This document shows positions 49,055 through 58,527 of a stretch of 64,000 nucleotides of DNA, in pieces; the first letter of the stretch is position 1; the number at the start of each line of letters is the position of its first letter. The stretch spans positions 1 to 64,000 of the forward strand of contig JBCCXT010000010.1 in NCBI GenBank assembly GCA_039191215.1, given 5' to 3'. The stretch comes from HKCCE3408 sp039191215. Its GTDB lineage: Bacteria > Pseudomonadota > Alphaproteobacteria > Rhodobacterales > Rhodobacteraceae. The translations under genes and the position numbers were made by a program. The notes under the pieces were generated by a model that saw nothing but the letters and a program-made list of their open reading frames with translations, made no database searches and was not told the DNA's origin.

Positions 49055-49735
49055 ATGTCCAATATCGGTGCATGCGTCTTTGACGCCTATGGAACGCTGT
49101 TTGATGTGAACGCCGCCGCACGCGAGGTGGCCGAACAACCCGGTCGGGAAACTTTTGCGCTTGTGTGGCAACAGGTTGCCATAGATTGGCGTACCAAAAC
49201 ACTACAATACACTTGGCTGCGCACGATCACGGGCGACTATGTTGATTTCTGGCAAATCACCCAGGACGCGCTTGATTGGGCGCTGGCCGCCTCCGATCAG
49301 GCCGATCCAGAATTACGAGAGCTGCTTTTGGGCCTGTTCTGGTCGCTCAAGTCTTATCCCGATGTGCCGCATGTGTTGGCTGAGCTGCAAAGGCGGGGCA
49401 TTCCGGCGGCGATTCTATCGAACGGCACACCGGAGATGATCGAAGCCGCGGTCGAAAGCGCCGGCGTTGCCAGCCTTCTTAGTGCCATGCTTACCGTCGA
49501 TCCGCTGGCGCGCTACAAGCCGTCGCGCGAAGTCTATGATCTGGTAACGCATGAATTTGACCTGCCCCCGGGCGATGTGCTTTTTGTATCGTCGAATGGC
49601 TGGGATGTGGCCGGGGCGGCGCGCTACGGGTTCCGCACATTGTGGGTCAATCGCGTCGGAGAGCCGGTAGATCGGCTCACGGGCCAACCCGACCGCATTG
49701 CAGCTGATCTTACCGCGGTGCCGGAGATGCTATGA
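49055..49735 (+). CDS. Haloacid dehalogenase, type II
   Basis: 226-aa HAD-superfamily enzyme of the L-2-haloacid dehalogenase group: the nucleophile Asp is in ACVFDAYGTLFDV (near residue 10), then ILSNGTPEMIEAAV (Ser/Asn), the Lys in YKPSREVY and SSNGWDVAGAARYGFRTLWV. It probably hydrolyses 2-halo-alkanoic acids to hydroxy acids. The ATG at 49055 is used because GGGGGA is about eight bases upstream; an ATG two codons earlier is too close to it. Coupled by ATGA to the following hydrolase. Confidence 0.88.
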   Translation: MSNIGACVFDAYGTLFDVNAAAREVAEQPGRETFALVWQQVAIDWRTKTLQYTWLRTITGDYVDFWQITQDALDWALAASDQADPELRELLLGLFWSLKSYPDVPHVLAELQRRGIPAAILSNGTPEMIEAAVESAGVASLLSAMLTVDPLARYKPSREVYDLVTHEFDLPPGDVLFVSSNGWDVAGAARYGFRTLWVNRVGEPVDRLTGQPDRIAADLTAVPEML

Positions 49736-50562
49736 ACTATGCCACCGCGCCTGACGGCGTGCGTTTGGCCTACGCTGATGAAGGCGCGGGCCCGGCTGTC
49801 TTGTGCCTACCGGGGCTCAGCCGGAACATGGATGACTTCTTGCCCTTCTTGCATGGATTTCGTGATCGGGCGCGGATCATCCGGATGGATTTTCGCGGCC
49901 GCGGCGGGTCTGATTGGGCCCCGCCCGAAACTTATTCGATCCCACACGAAGCGGGTGATGTCGTGGCACTCTTGGACCATTTGGGGTTGGAGAGAGCCGC
50001 CATTTTGGGCACCTCGCGCGGCGGGTTGGTCGCGATGCTGTTGGCGGCAACAGTCAAGGCGCGTCTCAGCGGGGTGTGCTTGAACGATGTCGGGCCGGTC
50101 ATCTCGCCTGAGGGATTGGACAATATCATGGGATATTTGGGCCGCGCCCCGGGCTACAAAACTTATGCCGAGGCAGAAGCGGCGATGCCCGCGGCGCATC
50201 CGGGATTTCACGACGTTCCGGTGGCAAACTGGGCGGCCCATGTCCGCGCGCTTTGGCGGGAGGGCCCAGATGGCCTGGAATTGCGATACGACGCAAAACT
50301 GCGCGATGCAATTGCGCCGGCCTTTGATACAACCAAGCCCGCGCCCGACATCTGGCCCTGGTTCGATGCGCTGAGCGGTCTACCCTTGGCATTGATCCGA
50401 GGCGCGGCGTCGAACATCCTATCGGCAGAGACCGCGTCCCAGATGCGGCAACGCCGGCCCGATATGGGTTTTGCTGAATTGAGTGACCGCGGCCATGTGC
50501 CCTTTCTTGACGAACCGGCGGCCATGGCCGTGCTTGATACCTGGATCGAGGCCCTGCCATGA
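49732..50562 (+). CDS. Alpha/beta-fold hydrolase
   Basis: 276 aa with the nucleophile-elbow Ser in LGTSRGGLVAMLLA (near residue 96), an upstream oxyanion region LPGLSRNMDDFLPFLHGF and a terminal His in SDRGHVPFLDEP (near 258). Substrate unknown. It lies between the dehalogenase and the dehydratase-like gene with four-base overlaps, so the three probably act in one pathway, perhaps on halogenated or ester substrates; this is inference. Confidence 0.8.
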   Translation: MNYATAPDGVRLAYADEGAGPAVLCLPGLSRNMDDFLPFLHGFRDRARIIRMDFRGRGGSDWAPPETYSIPHEAGDVVALLDHLGLERAAILGTSRGGLVAMLLAATVKARLSGVCLNDVGPVISPEGLDNIMGYLGRAPGYKTYAEAEAAMPAAHPGFHDVPVANWAAHVRALWREGPDGLELRYDAKLRDAIAPAFDTTKPAPDIWPWFDALSGLPLALIRGAASNILSAETASQMRQRRPDMGFAELSDRGHVPFLDEPAAMAVLDTWIEALP

Positions 50563-51515
50563 CCGATATCGCCATGATCGAAGCCGCCGCCGATCGCGCA
50601 AAAGGGGTGGTGCGCCGCACGCCGCTGTTGAATTCGCCGTTTCTAGATGAGATTGCCGGGCGCCGGGTTTTGGTAAAGGCCGAATGCCTGCAACATACCG
50701 GGTCGTTTAAGTTCCGGGGCGGCTGGGCAGCGCTGACCGCCTTGCCGCCGGATGTGCGCGCACGCGGTGTCATCGCCTATTCCTCGGGCAACCACGCCCA
50801 GGGTGTGGCGGCGGCGGCACGTGCGATGGACGTGCCCGCGGTGATCGTGATGCCCAAGGATGCGCCTGATCTAAAGATCAGCAATACCAAGGCGCTCGGC
50901 GCCGAAGTTGTCACTTATGATCGGGCCGCGCGGGAAAGCCGCGAAGCGATCGGCGCCGAGATTGCCGAGGCACGCGGCCTGTCGCTCATCAAGCCCTATG
51001 ATCATCCGCCTGTTGTTGCCGGGCAGGGCACAACCGGCCTCGAGATCGCCGAGCAGGCGGATACCGAACAGGCCGATGTGCTGGTCTGTTGCGGCGGCGG
51101 CGGTCTGACGGCTGGCATCGCGCTGGCTTTGGAGGAGCGCGCCCCGGCGATGCGTGTCCGCCCGGTCGAGCCGGAAGGGTTCGATGACACGGCCCGATCG
51201 CTTGAGCTGGGTGAGCGGGCGGAAAATTCTGGACCGGAATCAGGTTTTTGCGATGCGATCCTCACGCGAATGCCAGGTGAGATTACCTTCCCGATCCTCA
51301 ACCGCCTATGCGGACCTGGCATCGTTGTCAGCGATGCTGAGGTGCGCAATGCGATCCGCGAAGCCTTCGTCCGGCTGAAACTTGTAATCGAGCCCGGCGG
51401 CGCGGTCGCGCTGGCCGCAGCACTATATCACGGTGCGGCGTTGGAGGGGGATACGGTCATCGCCACGGCCTCGGGCGGCAATGTCGATCCAGCGCTTTTT
51501 GCCAGCCTGCTTTAG
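50559..51515 (+). CDS. PLP-dependent threonine/serine dehydratase-like enzyme
   Basis: 318 aa, fold-type II PLP enzyme: the Schiff-base Lys in TGSFKFRGGWAAL (near residue 51), SSGNHAQGVAAAA (near 74) and the phosphate-binding CCGGGGLTAGIALAL (near 178). It lacks the C-terminal ACT domain, so it is a catabolic or 3-hydroxyaspartate/serine dehydratase type and not biosynthetic IlvA. Last gene of the three-gene coupled group. Confidence 0.85.
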   Translation: MTDIAMIEAAADRAKGVVRRTPLLNSPFLDEIAGRRVLVKAECLQHTGSFKFRGGWAALTALPPDVRARGVIAYSSGNHAQGVAAAARAMDVPAVIVMPKDAPDLKISNTKALGAEVVTYDRAARESREAIGAEIAEARGLSLIKPYDHPPVVAGQGTTGLEIAEQADTEQADVLVCCGGGGLTAGIALALEERAPAMRVRPVEPEGFDDTARSLELGERAENSGPESGFCDAILTRMPGEITFPILNRLCGPGIVVSDAEVRNAIREAFVRLKLVIEPGGAVALAAALYHGAALEGDTVIATASGGNVDPALFASLL

Positions 51516-51554
51516 CCAAGCGCGGCGGTCCATGCGCTTGCACTGCATCGCGGT

Positions 51555-52757
51555 CTAACGCGGCACAACGGGACGCGCGGCCAGGATTGCAAATCCGATC
51601 GCCATCAGCACCGCAGCAAGCAGGAAGGGCGCACCTGGCAGCACAAAATCACCGCGCGTCGCCATAAAAAACGTCTGCGTCATGACAACCGGCGACAGGA
51701 TCATCGCAATGGCGCTGAGCGAGCCCAAAAGGCCCTGCACTTCGCCCTGTTGGTCGTCGGAGGCCTGGCGGCTGAGAAGGGCGGTGATTGCCGGATCAAC
51801 CATGGAGCCCATCGCCGAGATCGGGATCAAGGCCCAAATCATCCAGGCCTGGCCGATCAGCCCATAGGCGATCAGACAGACCACGTTCAGCGCCATGCCC
51901 CAATAGCAGACCCTGTCTTCGCCCAGCCAGCGCAGGATCGGCCGGATTAAACCGCCCTGCACGACGGCCATCGAGACCCCGTAAACGGCCAGCGATGTGC
52001 CGACAACGCCGGTCGACCAACCAAAGGCGGCCACCGTGAAATAGGCCCAAATCGCGGGATAGACGTAGTTGGCAATGTCATAGAGCAGGATTACCGGCAA
52101 AAGCCGCCGCGCGCCGGGCAGTTTGCCGACATGTTGCAGCGCGCCGACGGGATTTGCGCGGGCGATGTCAAAGGCGCGGCGCTTCTCGGGCGGCAAGCTC
52201 TCACGCAGCACGAAACAGGCCGCCGCGAGGTTCAGGCTGGCCAGAACGGCCGCCGCGACAAAGGGTGCGCGCGGTCCGATCTCACCCAAAAGGCCGCCGA
52301 CAACCGGGCCTAAGACAAATCCGACGCCAAACGCTGCCGATACGAGGCCGAAATTCTGCGCCCGTCTTTCAGGCTCTGACAGGTCGGCGATATAGGCAGT
52401 GGCGGTGGAAAAGGTCGCGGCGGCGAGACCGGCGATGATGCGGCCCAAAAGCAGCAGCCAGATCGATTGCGCCAGCGCCATCACAACATAGTCGATCGCT
52501 AAAACCGCGAGGGATATCAGAATGATCGGCCGTCTTCCAAACCTGTCCGAGAGGCTGCCGACCAGCGGTGAAAAACAAAACTGCATGACCGCAAATGTCG
52601 CGGTCAAGACACCGCCCCAGGCGGCAGCGGCCGATAGGTCAATGTTGCGCACATCGCTGATCAGCGCCGGCATGACCGGCAGGATGAGCCCGATCCCCAT
52701 CGCATCGATAACAAGCGTGCCCAAAATCGTCAGGATTGGCAGATTTATGTTTTTCAT
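51555..52757 (-). CDS. MFS transporter, TetA-like drug/H+ antiporter
   Basis: 400 aa, about 12 membrane helices, with the antiporter motif A GSLSDRFGRRPIILIS (near residues 67-82) and motif C-like GVGFVLGPVVGGLLGEIG (near 145). It resembles TCR/TetA(41)-type transporters, but many relatives do not confer tetracycline resistance; the substrate is unknown. Convergent with the dehydratase gene. Confidence 0.82.
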   Translation of the reverse strand: MKNINLPILTILGTLVIDAMGIGLILPVMPALISDVRNIDLSAAAAWGGVLTATFAVMQFCFSPLVGSLSDRFGRRPIILISLAVLAIDYVVMALAQSIWLLLLGRIIAGLAAATFSTATAYIADLSEPERRAQNFGLVSAAFGVGFVLGPVVGGLLGEIGPRAPFVAAAVLASLNLAAACFVLRESLPPEKRRAFDIARANPVGALQHVGKLPGARRLLPVILLYDIANYVYPAIWAYFTVAAFGWSTGVVGTSLAVYGVSMAVVQGGLIRPILRWLGEDRVCYWGMALNVVCLIAYGLIGQAWMIWALIPISAMGSMVDPAITALLSRQASDDQQGEVQGLLGSLSAIAMILSPVVMTQTFFMATRGDFVLPGAPFLLAAVLMAIGFAILAARPVVPR

Positions 52758-52812
52758 TTACCAAGCCTTTGCATGAAGGTCGCCGGGCAAGGCCTTGGTG
52801 CGGCTGCGCGTT

Positions 52813-53601
52813 TCATGCCAAATGCCCAATCTGCCGCAGAAATTCGGTTAACAATTGGGCGGTTTCTTCTGGCGCATCAATGGGCGGCAAATGGCCCGAG
52901 CCGCGCAATAATTCAAACCGTGCGCCGGGGATCAGATCGGCCATTTCGCGCACCATATCCGGCGGGGTCGAGCCGTCATGCGCACCGGCAATGACCAGGG
53001 CGGGCAGGCGCAGCGCGGCGGTGGTGGAGTAGAAATCCGCGCCCGCAATGGCCGCCGCGCATCCCGAAAAGCCCGCATCATCTGTCGCGCTAAGCCGCGC
53101 CCGCCAAGGTGTGACATCTGCCGCGGCGCGGTAGCTTTTCGAAAACCAGCGCTCTATTGTGGCCTCGGCCAGGGCGGCGGTGCCCTGGGCCTCGACCATG
53201 GCGATCCGATCCGCCCAGACCTCGCGCGTTGCGATTTTTGTCGCCGTGTTCGACAGAACAATGCCGCGGACCAGATCGAGCCGTTTGGCCGCCAGGCCTT
53301 GTGCGATCATGCCCCCCAATGAGATCCCGACAACAACCGCCTCGCGCAGGCCAAGCGCCTGCATGACCTGTTCGACATCGCCGACTAGCCCACCCATCGG
53401 GTAAGGCGCAGCCGGCACATCGGACTTTCCGTGGCCGCGCAGATCAAGCCGGACGGCGCGCAGCCCGTCAGGCAAGCGCGAGACGACCCCATCCCACAGG
53501 TGCAAATCGAGCCCGAGCGCATGCAGAAACACAACCGGCGCGCCGCTGCCCCGATCTTCGACATTAAGCCGGATGTCTTTGTGGACGGAAATAAGCGGCA
53601 T
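52813..53601 (-). CDS. Alpha/beta hydrolase, 3-oxoadipate enol-lactonase-like
   Basis: 262 aa: VFLHALGLDLHLWDGVVSRL near the N-terminus, RLDLRGHGKSD, the nucleophile Ser in GISLGGMIAQGLAAK (near residue 98), Asp in IAGAHDGSTPPDM and His in RGSGHLPPIDAPEE. This matches PcaD-type hydrolases, but no other catechol-pathway genes are near, so the substrate is open. The start at 53601 follows GAAGG; upstream in-frame extension is not conserved-looking. Divergent from the alcohol dehydrogenase. Confidence 0.8.
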   Translation of the reverse strand: MPLISVHKDIRLNVEDRGSGAPVVFLHALGLDLHLWDGVVSRLPDGLRAVRLDLRGHGKSDVPAAPYPMGGLVGDVEQVMQALGLREAVVVGISLGGMIAQGLAAKRLDLVRGIVLSNTATKIATREVWADRIAMVEAQGTAALAEATIERWFSKSYRAAADVTPWRARLSATDDAGFSGCAAAIAGADFYSTTAALRLPALVIAGAHDGSTPPDMVREMADLIPGARFELLRGSGHLPPIDAPEETAQLLTEFLRQIGHLA

Positions 53602-53732
53602 GTTGCCTTCTGTCCTGGATCGCGCGGGGCCGCAAGGGAAGTCGCGTATGGCTGAAAGGCGCCGCGGATGGACCAGCATGGCGGGTTTTCCAGCGCCATC
53701 GTCCGTTGGGCCAATTCACGACCGGAGCCGCC

Positions 53733-54818
53733 ATGACGACTTCAATCACCGCCGCTGTGGCGACCGAGTTCAACCAGCCATTGACGATGGAAACATTGAA
53801 TTTGCGCAAGCCGGGCCCGGGCGAGATACAGGTGCGGATGCAGGCGGTGGCGATCTGCCATTCCGACATCACCTATCTTGACGGCGGCTGGGGGGGCGAC
53901 CTGCCGGCTGTGTATGGCCATGAGGCTGCCGGGGTGGTCGAGGCCGTGGGCCCTGGCGTCACACGGGTTGAGGTCGGTCAGCGCGCGATTGTGACCTTGA
54001 TCAAATCCTGCGGCACCTGCCCGACCTGTCATACCGGGCGCCCGGTCTATTGCGCCAATTGGACCCCGGCGGAGCCGGTGCTGAGCCGCGCGGACGGCAC
54101 ACCCGTCCTGCAAGGCCTAAAGACCGGCGCATTTGCCGAACGCGTTGTCGTCGATCAAAGCCAGGCCGTGCCAATTGCCGACACCCTCAGCGCGGATATC
54201 GCCTGCCTTCTGGCCTGTGGCGTGCCCACCGGATTTGGTGCAGCGGTTAACACCGCGCGGGTGCGGCCGGGTGACAACGTGGTGGTGATCGGTGCCGGCG
54301 GGGTGGGGTTGAACGCGGTCCAGGGCGCGCGCATTGCCGGGGCCGCGCGAATTGTGGCGGTGGATCTCTCGCAAGAGAAGTTGAATGACGCCAAGGAATT
54401 TGGCGCAACCGACGGCGTTTTGGCCAGCGAAGCCAAACCGTGGCGCGCCGCACAGGCCGCGATGCGCGGCCAGATGGCCGACCATGTCTTTGTCACTGTC
54501 GGCGCGATACCGGCCTATCAAACAGCGACGCGCTATCTTGCCGCCGGTGGCACGGCCTATGCGGTGGGCATGCCACATTCGGGGCAAACGGCCGAGTACG
54601 AGCCGGTCATGCTGGGCTATACCGGCCAGGCTTTGCGCGGTAGTTTGATGGGCGAAGTTGTGTTGACGCGGGACATTCCCTACATGATCGACCTCTACGA
54701 ACAAGGCCGCCTGAAGCTTGATGAGCTTGTGACCGGCCGCTGGAAGCTAAGCCAGATCAATGAGGCGATGGACGACACGCGTGCGGGCAAAGCGCGGCGC
54801 AATGTGATCGTCTTCTGA
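53733..54818 (+). CDS. Zinc-dependent alcohol dehydrogenase
   Basis: 361-aa MDR family enzyme. Catalytic zinc: Cys in ICHSDITYLDGG, GHEAAGVVEAVGPGV. Structural zinc: four Cys in CGTCPTCHTGRPVYC (near residues 94-108). NAD(P)-binding motif VVVIGAGGVGLNAVQGARIA near 187, with an acidic residue after it (VAVDLSQEK) suggesting NAD. It shares one base with the start of the enolase-superfamily gene (TGATG), so both are likely in one sugar-acid or polyol pathway. Confidence 0.87.
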   Translation: MTTSITAAVATEFNQPLTMETLNLRKPGPGEIQVRMQAVAICHSDITYLDGGWGGDLPAVYGHEAAGVVEAVGPGVTRVEVGQRAIVTLIKSCGTCPTCHTGRPVYCANWTPAEPVLSRADGTPVLQGLKTGAFAERVVVDQSQAVPIADTLSADIACLLACGVPTGFGAAVNTARVRPGDNVVVIGAGGVGLNAVQGARIAGAARIVAVDLSQEKLNDAKEFGATDGVLASEAKPWRAAQAAMRGQMADHVFVTVGAIPAYQTATRYLAAGGTAYAVGMPHSGQTAEYEPVMLGYTGQALRGSLMGEVVLTRDIPYMIDLYEQGRLKLDELVTGRWKLSQINEAMDDTRAGKARRNVIVF

Positions 54819-56041
54819 TGCGGCTCGACGGGCTGGAGATATTTGCCGTGGGCCCGCCGCCGCCCGGTTGGGGCGGGCGCTACTGGCTGATTGTGCGCCT
54901 GACAACCGAATGCGGGATCACCGGCCTGGGTGAGGTTTACGCCGCCGGTATTGGCCCCGAGGCGATGCGCGCTGTGATCGCGGATGTCTTTGGCCGCCAT
55001 ATGGCCGGTGAAAGCCCTGAAAACATTGAGCTTATGTTCCGTCGGGCCTATTCTTCCGGATTCACGCAGCGCCCCGACCCAACCGTGATAGGCGCGTTTT
55101 CGGGCCTGGAAATGGCCTGTTGGGACATCCTGGGCAAAGCGCGCGAGCGGCCAGTTTGGGCGCTTTTGGGCGGGCGCATGAATGATCGTCTGCGCGCCTA
55201 TACCTACCTTTATCCGCTGGATCATCACTCTTTGCCTGATTTCTGGGTCGATGCTGAAATGGCCGCCGAAGCCGCATCGGCCCTCGTCGCGGAAGGATGG
55301 ACCGCCGTCAAATTCGATCCGGCCGGGCCTTACACGATCCGTGGCGGGCATATGCCCGCGCTGAGCGACATTGCCACTTCGGTCGCGTATTGCCGTGCGA
55401 TCCGGGCGGCGGTGGGCACAAGCGCGGATTTGCTCTTTGGCACGCATGGCCAGTTTTCCACCGGCGGGGCTTTGCGCTTGGCCAAGGCGATCGAGCCCTA
55501 TGATCCGCTTTGGTACGAAGAGCCCGTCCCGCCCGATAGCGTCGCGGCAATGGCCGCGGTGCAGTCTGGCACAAGCATCCCTGTGGCCAGCGGGGAGCGG
55601 CTGTGCACGCGGATGGAGTTTGCACCCCTTCTGGCCGCGGGCGCGATCCGTATCTGCCAGCCCGCACTCGGTCGTGTCGGCGGCATATGGGAGGGCAAAA
55701 AGCTCGCCGCCCTGGCCGAAAGCCACAACGCGCAGCTTGCACCGCATCTCTATGCAGGCCCCGTTGAATGGGCAGCAAATGTGCATCTGGGCATCGCCAC
55801 GCCCAACCTTTTGATGGTTGAGGCAATCGAGACCCCGTTCCATGACGCGCTTGTCAGCGGCAGACCGCGCGTTGAGGCTGGCTTTGTCACAGCGCCTGAG
55901 GCGTCGGGTCTGGGCATTGAGCTGAACGACGATATTGTCGCGGCCCATCCCTATACCGGCGACAAACTGCATCTGCAGATGCAAGAGGCGCCGTGTGATT
56001 ATGTGCACGGTAATGCCTTTGGCGGCGGCAGCGCTGATTAG
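54818..56041 (+). CDS. Mandelate racemase/muconate lactonizing enzyme-type protein (sugar-acid dehydratase-like)
   Basis: 407 aa, enolase superfamily: capping domain ending LGGRMNDRLRAYTYLYPLDH, then a barrel with KFDPAGP, FGTHGQFSTGGALRLAKAIE, YEEPVPPD, GERLCTRMEF and APHLYAGPVEWAANVH (His). The LGRVGGIWEGKKLAALAE segment is typical of galactonate-type dehydratases. In the DgoD-like comparison the first metal ligand Asp sits where this protein has Gly in FGTHG, so the metal set may differ, or the branch has its own pattern. Exact sugar acid unknown. Confidence 0.83.
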   Translation: MRLDGLEIFAVGPPPPGWGGRYWLIVRLTTECGITGLGEVYAAGIGPEAMRAVIADVFGRHMAGESPENIELMFRRAYSSGFTQRPDPTVIGAFSGLEMACWDILGKARERPVWALLGGRMNDRLRAYTYLYPLDHHSLPDFWVDAEMAAEAASALVAEGWTAVKFDPAGPYTIRGGHMPALSDIATSVAYCRAIRAAVGTSADLLFGTHGQFSTGGALRLAKAIEPYDPLWYEEPVPPDSVAAMAAVQSGTSIPVASGERLCTRMEFAPLLAAGAIRICQPALGRVGGIWEGKKLAALAESHNAQLAPHLYAGPVEWAANVHLGIATPNLLMVEAIETPFHDALVSGRPRVEAGFVTAPEASGLGIELNDDIVAAHPYTGDKLHLQMQEAPCDYVHGNAFGGGSAD

Positions 56042-56131
56042 CATAAGGATTGAACCACCCATCGCCGTTTTCCGACCCAATTCCGAGGGCGCCAGATTGG
56101 GTGCCGGTTTGGAAAAGAGGAAACGGGACCA

Positions 56132-57700
56132 ATGGCCTATGTCTACGGCACCAACGAAAAGGACGTTCTGACCGGCACGCGAGAGGCCGACATAATCCTA
56201 GGCTATCGCGGCAATGATGTGCTTTACGGGCTGGAGGGCGACGACTACATCGCCGGCTATTTTGGCGATGATCAGCTTTACGGACACGGTGGCGACGACA
56301 AGCTCTTTGGCGAGGCCGGCGACGACCAGATTTATGGCGGCGGTGGCGAGGATTTCCTGTCGGGCGGGTCCGGCAATGACCTGCTTGCCGGTGAGGCCGG
56401 CGCCGATGTGATCGATGGCGGGGCAGGGATCGACGCGGCCAGCTATTATTGGGCATCGGGGCCGATCCATGTGTCCTTGTTCTCCGGTCGCGGCACGTTT
56501 GGGGATGCCAAAGGCGACCTTCTGATCAGCATCGAACAGATCCAGGGCTCCCAATTTGACGACATCATCGTCGGCGATAACGGCGACAATTTCCTGGGCG
56601 GTTATGGCGGCAACGACACGATCATGGGGCTGAATGGCGATGATGTGATCGGCGGCGGTACGGGCGACGATTCGCTCAGAGGCGGTGACGGCCGTGATCA
56701 GATCGAAGGCCAGGACGGCGATGATGAGATCTTTGGCGATGGCGGTCAGGACAATCTTCAGGGCGGCGCAGGCAACGACAAGATCCACGGCGGGTCGGGG
56801 CGCGACGCGGCCAAGGGCGGCGCGGGCTCGGATGTCATCTTTGGGGGTGAAGATGACGACTATCTGGAAGGCAATAACGGCGATGACGCCCTGTTTGGCG
56901 ATGGCGGCGCGGATCACCTCATCGGTGGCGCTGGCAACGACATTCTGGTCGGTGGTGCCGGCAATGATGAATTGGTTGTGGGTCTGGGCAATGATTTTGC
57001 CAATGGCGGGGCGGGCACCGATATGCTGCGTTTTGACCTGGTCGCAAATGCGCCAGTCGGTTGGCACATCGATATGTCCGAAGGTCTGGCCGGTCAGAGC
57101 TATTTTACAGCAACGCCGAACAGCCCGAATTCCGGCACGTTGGTCGTTCGACAGGTCACGTTTACCGGGATCGAGACAGTGACCGGCTCGGTCCTGGGCG
57201 ACCGCATGCTCGGCAGCCAGGCCGGAGAGATCATCGACGGCGCGGGCGGCGAGGACGAGATTTTTGGGTTTGGCGGCAATGATTTCCTGATCGTCGAGGG
57301 CAGCAACGGCAAGGCTGATGGCGGCGCGGGCAATGACAGATTGCATGCGGTCGATGCCATTGATGTCGCCTTGACGGGGGGCGCCGGTCAGGACCAGTTT
57401 GAGTTTTGGTTCAACAGCACCATCGGCCCGCTCGATCGTGGCGACGTGGTCGATTTCAACCGAAATGAGGGTGACAAACTGTCGGTTGAAACGGCTGATC
57501 TGGGCAGTATCGCCTTTGGGTCGGGCAACCAATTCATCGGCAATGGCACCGCGTCGCTGCGGGTTTCCACCAACCCGTCAAACGATCGTTTGGCCGAGGT
57601 CCAGATGGATTTCGACGGCGACGCGGTCATGGATGCCTATTTCGATGTGACGATCACCGACAATGGCGGGGCGATAAGCGCGAGCGACTTCATCTTCTGA
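56132..57700 (+). CDS. RTX (calcium-binding nonapeptide repeat) protein
   Basis: 522 aa, acidic, without a cleavable signal peptide. Residues about 9-300 contain many GGxGxDxLxG-type repeats in blocks (GGDDKLFGEAGDDQIYGGGG; GGDGRDQIEGQDGDDEIFGD) that fold as a calcium-loaded beta-roll. A middle non-repeat segment (about 300-350) is followed by another repeat block and a C-terminal region ending SASDFIF, similar to type I secretion signals. No T1SS genes lie in the window. AGAGGAAACGGG precedes the ATG. Such proteins act as surface layers, adhesins or enzymes; no catalytic domain is visible. Confidence 0.88.
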   Translation: MAYVYGTNEKDVLTGTREADIILGYRGNDVLYGLEGDDYIAGYFGDDQLYGHGGDDKLFGEAGDDQIYGGGGEDFLSGGSGNDLLAGEAGADVIDGGAGIDAASYYWASGPIHVSLFSGRGTFGDAKGDLLISIEQIQGSQFDDIIVGDNGDNFLGGYGGNDTIMGLNGDDVIGGGTGDDSLRGGDGRDQIEGQDGDDEIFGDGGQDNLQGGAGNDKIHGGSGRDAAKGGAGSDVIFGGEDDDYLEGNNGDDALFGDGGADHLIGGAGNDILVGGAGNDELVVGLGNDFANGGAGTDMLRFDLVANAPVGWHIDMSEGLAGQSYFTATPNSPNSGTLVVRQVTFTGIETVTGSVLGDRMLGSQAGEIIDGAGGEDEIFGFGGNDFLIVEGSNGKADGGAGNDRLHAVDAIDVALTGGAGQDQFEFWFNSTIGPLDRGDVVDFNRNEGDKLSVETADLGSIAFGSGNQFIGNGTASLRVSTNPSNDRLAEVQMDFDGDAVMDAYFDVTITDNGGAISASDFIF

Positions 57701-57741
57701 TCGACACCGGGGCTGAACCGCGTCGGCCAGCCAAGCATGCG

Positions 57742-58509
57742 TTATCGCGTACGTTCATGCGCCAGGCGGCGTTGCGCAATCTCTTCGTTGGCTTCGGCGC
57801 GGCGCAGATTGCGCAGATCCTCTTCGACCGAGGTCAGATGTGCGACAATTGCCTCCCGCGCGGCGGGCCCGTCGCGCACCTGAAGCGCTGAATTGATCGC
57901 GCGGTGCTGCTCCAACAGACGGTCGCGGGTGCCGCGGTGCTTGAACATGACCTGGCGATTGTAAAACACGCCCTCGCGCAGCAGATCAAACATCGCACGC
58001 ATCGTGTGCAGCATGATCACATTATGGCTCGCCTCGATAATGGCGAGGTGGAATTGCACGTCGAGCTCTGCCTCGTCAGTCGGATTGCGCTTGGAATGGG
58101 CCGCCTCCATCTTGTTCATGATCGTGTCGATCACAGCCAGATCGGTGTCGGACCCGGCTTCGGCGGCGCGTTCGGCGGCAAGCCCTTCGAGATCGCGCCG
58201 AAATGAGATGTAGTCAAAGACCGCCGTGTCGTGGGTGGCAAACAGCTGGATGAGCGCCGGCGAAAACGCCGATCCCAAAACGTCTGCCACATAGATGCCG
58301 GCCCCGGCGCGCGTGCTCAGCAAGCCGCGCGCGGTCAGTTCAGCCACGGCTTCGCGCAGGGAGGGGCGCGACACGCCAAGCCGCTCGCTCAGCTCTCGCT
58401 CCGACGGGAGCCGGTCGCCAGGCCGCAGGATACCGCGCAAGATCAGCTGTTCGATCTGATGTACGACCGCTTGCGACAGTTTTTCGGCATTGATCCGCGT
58501 GAACGGCAT
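57742..58509 (-). CDS. FadR/GntR-family transcriptional regulator (FCD domain)
   Basis: 255 aa from the ATG at 58509 (AGAGG upstream). The winged helix contains ILRPGDRLPSERELSERLGV and SRPSLREAVAELTARGLLST; the FCD domain (about 100-230) has the metal-site histidines in FHLAIIEASHN and LLEQHRAI. PdhR/LldR-like members sense organic acids. A perfect palindrome lies 19 bp upstream. It is convergent with the RTX gene and may regulate the nearby dehydrogenase/enolase operon, which is inference. Confidence 0.85.
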   Translation of the reverse strand: MPFTRINAEKLSQAVVHQIEQLILRGILRPGDRLPSERELSERLGVSRPSLREAVAELTARGLLSTRAGAGIYVADVLGSAFSPALIQLFATHDTAVFDYISFRRDLEGLAAERAAEAGSDTDLAVIDTIMNKMEAAHSKRNPTDEAELDVQFHLAIIEASHNVIMLHTMRAMFDLLREGVFYNRQVMFKHRGTRDRLLEQHRAINSALQVRDGPAAREAIVAHLTSVEEDLRNLRRAEANEEIAQRRLAHERTR

Positions 58510-58527
58510 GGGTGACAGGCCTCTTTC

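Noticed and set aside
54695..56080. Long minus-strand open frame (461 codons) across the enolase-superfamily gene
   Set aside because: It is antisense to a gene with clear motifs, and its product has no family features; long antisense frames are common in this GC-rich DNA.
56198..57532. Long minus-strand open frame (444 codons) opposite the RTX gene
   Set aside because: Periodicity comes from the RTX repeats on the other strand; the product is a repetitive Ile/Ala-rich mirror.
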